Below, piece after piece: positions 39,145 to 42,252 of a DNA stretch of 42,252 nt; position 1 is the stretch's first letter; each line of letters begins with the position of its first letter. The notes under the pieces are model-generated. The model had not been told where the DNA came from. It searched no databases and was given only the letters and a program-made list of their open reading frames with translations. The translations under genes were made by a program, and so were the position numbers. Source of the stretch: Phytophthora quininea (lineage: Eukaryota; Oomycota; Peronosporomycetes; Peronosporales; Peronosporaceae); the NCBI GenBank assembly GCA_011947345.1, contig JAAVTG010000269.1:1-42252 (forward strand), in the 5' to 3' direction.

Positions 39145-41695
39145 ATGCCGTCACGAAACCCACGAATCTCGTACGCTTCGGCTCAACGTATACGCATGGA
39201 ATTGGATGCGGTGGCGGAAGTGGAGACGCGTGCACTACATCAACGATGGTGGTCGCTCCGGTTCGACCACTCAGCAATGGAGAAGCGCTTCCAGACGTAC
39301 CATGAGGAGTGTTCGCTCGTGTCGAGTAGATGGGCTTGCGGGATCGCATTAGCTACGACGACGGTGCTTCAAACAGCAATATTCTACGACTTGTTCGTGC
39401 TGCAGTCACACAGGAATCCGTGGACAATTGTATACGTGGCGGCTGGAGGCGACACAGTGCTGCTCATGGTGTTTGGAATTTTTCTTTACGCATCACGACG
39501 CGTTGGCCATTTTGGGGATACTTCCAGCTTTTACTATTGGTGCTTGGACTAAGCATGTTGATGCTGATTATCGTCGTGGGTCTGCCGTTAGCCGCGTATG
39601 AAACAGGTTCCGACGAGTATCACGTTAAACTGCACGAGACTCGAAGAGCACACGGTGTGACCCGCACGCTGCTCTTTTTGCTGATTCTTTTAGGCGCTGT
39701 GGCGACGTCTTGGCATATCCAGTTTCTCACTTACTGCGTCATGGCGGCTTGCACGGTGATCGTACTGGGGTGCTGGATTATTTTCTGCTCCGATTATCTT
39801 CGATGTCAGTGGCATCTCCTCACTGTCTTTATTGGCAGCATCCTGCTGCTAGGCCACGCGCTTTACTGTCTGGAACGCAATCTGCGCCAAAGGTTTCTGC
39901 GCGTACGCCATCTCTTGCTGGAAAACCTGAAGCTTTCGAGACAAAACTCCACCATGCACAAACAATTAAGTTGCCATGTCGATGCAGTAGGTATTGGAGA
40001 CAATCACGGCCCAGAAGAGCAGCGAGCAGCGACAATGAGCGACGATGTTCAGGGAATCGCCAACGCTCATCGTAAGGCTCGATTGATCACCGAGTCGCCA
40101 GCAATCGGCGAGAGTTCGATGGAAAATGTGCTGCGTAGTTTATCCCACCTACGGGATCGCTTGGAACATGACGAGCAGGCCGCCACGGAGCTGGAGTTTG
40201 TCATGAAAACACTGACGTCTGAGCACGATCTTTTCCTCGATACGTGGTCTCGTCAGCGTCGAGCTACAAGCTCTCTAGGACGCAGCGAGAAAGCTGAGGC
40301 CGGTTGGTTGTTGCTTCTTGACAATCTGCGCCGCCGCGGTGACGTCAAACAGCAGCAGATCCAATCTCCAGTCGCGTTTCTGGCTTCAGCACTCCGTCAG
40401 ACATATTCAGCTTCTCGTCTGTCCGTGCTGACGCTGGTTGAAACTTTCCTCCCGCCACAGAGCAGCAACAGACCCAACCAGAAAGTATGGGCACCCGACG
40501 AGATACTAAAACTCGCGACTACGTCTCAAGAATTGGACGTGTTCGCGTTTGCAGATATATGCACACATCCACTGACAACGCTGCTACTTGCGACGCTGGA
40601 GAGTCATCGTGCTTTTATGACGCTTCCTTTACGAATCGAGAGCGTCGCCGACTTCACGCAAGAGATCGAGAGTCGCTACCAGACCAAAAACCCGTACCAC
40701 AACGCATTGTACGTTTAAAACGTTCGAGTTTGCGGTGTGTCGTAGTACTCAGCACTGACCTTTTTCCTTGCAGGCATGCGGCTTCTGTTGTGTGGGACGT
40801 CAATTTCTTCCTCAAGAAACTCGAAGCACCAAAGCTGAGTCCCGTTCAACTCTTCTCGGCGCTTGTGGCAGCGGCAGTGCACGATGTCAACCACCCTGGT
40901 TTGAACAACGCCTTTCTTGTAGCCACCACCGCCCCGCTAGCGATCAAATATTCAGACGACTCGGTGCTTGAGCGCATGCACCTGGCCGAGGCCTTCCAAA
41001 CGTGTATGAAAGATGGCTGCGATATCTTCGAGGGCTTTACGCCTGATCTTCGTCGACAAAGTCGCTCGCAGATTATCTCGATGGTCCTCGCTACTGATCT
41101 CAGTGGACATTTGACCCTCGTGAACCGCTTAAAGAGCAAGCTGTACGGACTGCACACGTCTGAACTATCAGTTGGGCGGGGAGAAGAGTTGAGTGATCCT
41201 GGCGCTACGGGTCTTCTCCTTCCGGACGAGCTGGTACTTCAGACGGTGTTGATGATGGCGGACATTGGGCATGCCATGAAGTCGTTCCCGTCGCACTTGT
41301 CGTGGTCAGAGCGCGTGTCTGAAGAGTTCTACCGCCAAGGTGACACTGAACGGGAGTTCGGGATCCCCATTTCCCCACTCTGTGACCGCAACACGGGCGT
41401 CGAGCGCTTCGAGAAGAACCAGATTGGCTTTATCGAGTTCGTGGTGTTGCCTCTGTACGGCGCTGCGCGGGACGTGATGCCTCTGTCGGGCTTCGACGAA
41501 GTTATTGCGAATATCCGAGCGAACGCTGCCACGTGGGAGAAACGAGCTCAGACGAAGATGGCGAGCGAGCAGTCCAAGCGGAAGTCTCCGTCACGATCAG
41601 TACTGAAAAGTGCGTGTGCTGATGGTCCTCAAGACGTTGCAGACGTTGTGATCGATCTGGGAGCAGATCAAGGTATCGAAACCTCAAGAAGATAG
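39145..41695 (+). CDS. Membrane-anchored class I cyclic nucleotide phosphodiesterase
   Basis: It hydrolyses cAMP and/or cGMP. I chose ATG 39145 (MPSRNPRISYASAQ). The N-terminal 300 residues contain about six hydrophobic helices (for example GYFQLLLLVLGLSMLMLIIV, TLLFLLILLGAVATSW). A coiled-coil-like linker follows, then the catalytic domain. Exon 1 ends at 40708 and exon 2 runs 40774-41695. The splice creates YHNALHAASVVWD, the first catalytic signature. Exon 2 has AVHDVNHPGLNN and MMADIGH, which supply the metal-binding His and Asp residues. The usual LExHH pair is LERMH. Exons total 2486 bases. One added T at the T4 run 39510-39513 restores VGHFWGYFQLL and gives 828 residues, so the visible frameshift is probably a sequence error. 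The tail is Lys/Ser-rich. Confidence 0.85.
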
Positions 41696-41833
41696 CAGAA
41701 CTAGCAGCAGCCATTGGAATACATGCTCGTGGTTGAAAGAATTGAAATCAAAATGCGCCAACTGCAATTAGCTTATAAAATGCACCGAGTGCAACACGCC
41801 AAATATCAATGCGCAGCTCGCGAGTACCTCACT

Positions 41834-42252
41834 TCAAATGAGGTGGGCACGATCGACCAGCTTTCTACGTTGCGGTGGCCGTTCGTCGGACATGCAGTGG
41901 CCGCAGCGGGTTGAGTTTTGTGACTTCTTCCGGTTGGTAACTAGCAACGCTGTCAGCATACTGTTCGCGTACACTGCTTCGTTTCCGCCGGCCATGATTC
42001 CGTGCTGGCCATGCGAGACTGCTAACAACGAGGCACCTTGTGGGAATGCACTTCCTGTAGCATCCGCTACTGCCTTTAGGTCGCCTTGAAGCACGCGGTC
42101 GTAGCTCGCACCAACGCTGAGATAGCATCCGATGACGTCCTGGTGATCGAGAGTCGGAATGGACAGATGCATCGCTTCGCGGAGTCCACGGCGAGCTTTT
42201 GACGCCACGCCTCGAGGAGAGAGCGCCATCATGTGAACGCGCTCGCCGAGAC
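41834..42252 (-). CDS. 3' part of an unrecognised gene running off the right edge
   Basis: A minus-strand frame is open from the window edge (LGERVHMMALSPRGV) to a stop at 41836-41834, about 139 codons. Two plausible structured segments are visible: REAMHLSIPTLDHQDVIGC and GASLLAVSHGQHGIMAGG, with a Gly-rich turn. The last 35 residues or so are basic and may be intron read-through after a possible splice near NRKKSQN. I do not recognise the family. The start lies outside the window. It converges on the phosphodiesterase gene, with about 140 bp between the stops. Confidence 0.5.
   Translation of the reverse strand, partial: LGERVHMMALSPRGVASKARRGLREAMHLSIPTLDHQDVIGCYLSVGASYDRVLQGDLKAVADATGSAFPQGASLLAVSHGQHGIMAGGNEAVYANSMLTALLVTNRKKSQNSTRCGHCMSDERPPQRRKLVDRAHLI

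Noticed and set aside
1..42252. RxLR, Crinkler or other oomycete effector genes, CRISPR arrays and tRNA genes
   Set aside because: No signal peptide followed by RxLR/EER-like or LFLAK-like motifs, no regularly spaced repeats and no cloverleaf-like sequence were found by eye. This is not an exhaustive search.

Overview
This is a eukaryotic nuclear window, most probably from an oomycete (Phytophthora or a close relative). The genes carry short GT-AG introns of about 50-75 bp. There is a phenylalanine hydroxylase with an ACT domain, a FYVE-domain protein with a non-canonical basic patch, an ERK7/8-type MAP kinase, and matches to the oomycete Inr/FPR promoter core just upstream of several start codons. 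Transposon relics of the hAT and Mutator types are also present. No prokaryotic operon signal, CRISPR array or tRNA was seen.

Layout. 1-3.85 kb: the 3' end of an unknown gene (+), an unknown multi-exon gene (-) and phenylalanine-4-hydroxylase (-). 5.8-13.2 kb: a stretch of broken or decayed sequence holding a zeta-class GST/maleylacetoacetate isomerase, a chromate transporter, a GH114-like glycosidase, a chromodomain plus OTU-like peptidase and an ABCC transporter nucleotide-binding domain (-). 13.66-19.27 kb: what looks like one complete Ac-like hAT element, with matching terminal inverted repeats and an imperfect 8-bp target duplication. It carries a broken transposase (-) and a roughly 2.9-kb broken host-like gene (coiled coil, leucine-rich repeats, EF hands) as cargo. 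19.5-22.1 kb: a decayed Mutator-like element with SWIM and MULE transposase domains and TCGTACGA-type palindromes at both ends.

22.5-41.7 kb is gene-rich and largely intact: RAD23, MAPK15/ERK7-like kinase, KEX1-type membrane carboxypeptidase, two head-to-head secreted DsbA-like proteins with a CxxS motif, three tandem multi-pass membrane proteins (the first a pseudogene), a TMEM135-like protein, a START/FYVE protein and a membrane-anchored cyclic nucleotide phosphodiesterase. The window ends inside an unrecognised gene (-).

A recurrent feature is that otherwise well-preserved genes (PAH, RAD23, KEX1, DsbA-like, PDE) are each broken by one missing base, and in six or seven cases adding one base to a short homopolymer restores the family sequence. 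This pattern fits consensus or sequencing error better than biology, so frameshifts in this window should not by themselves be read as pseudogenization. Nonsense codons and larger deletions (MAAI, the LRR cargo, membrane-protein copy A) are better evidence of real decay.

Functionally, PAH and MAAI belong to the same phenylalanine/tyrosine degradation route and lie about 2 kb apart. The remaining genes look like independent housekeeping, signalling and secretory-pathway genes.
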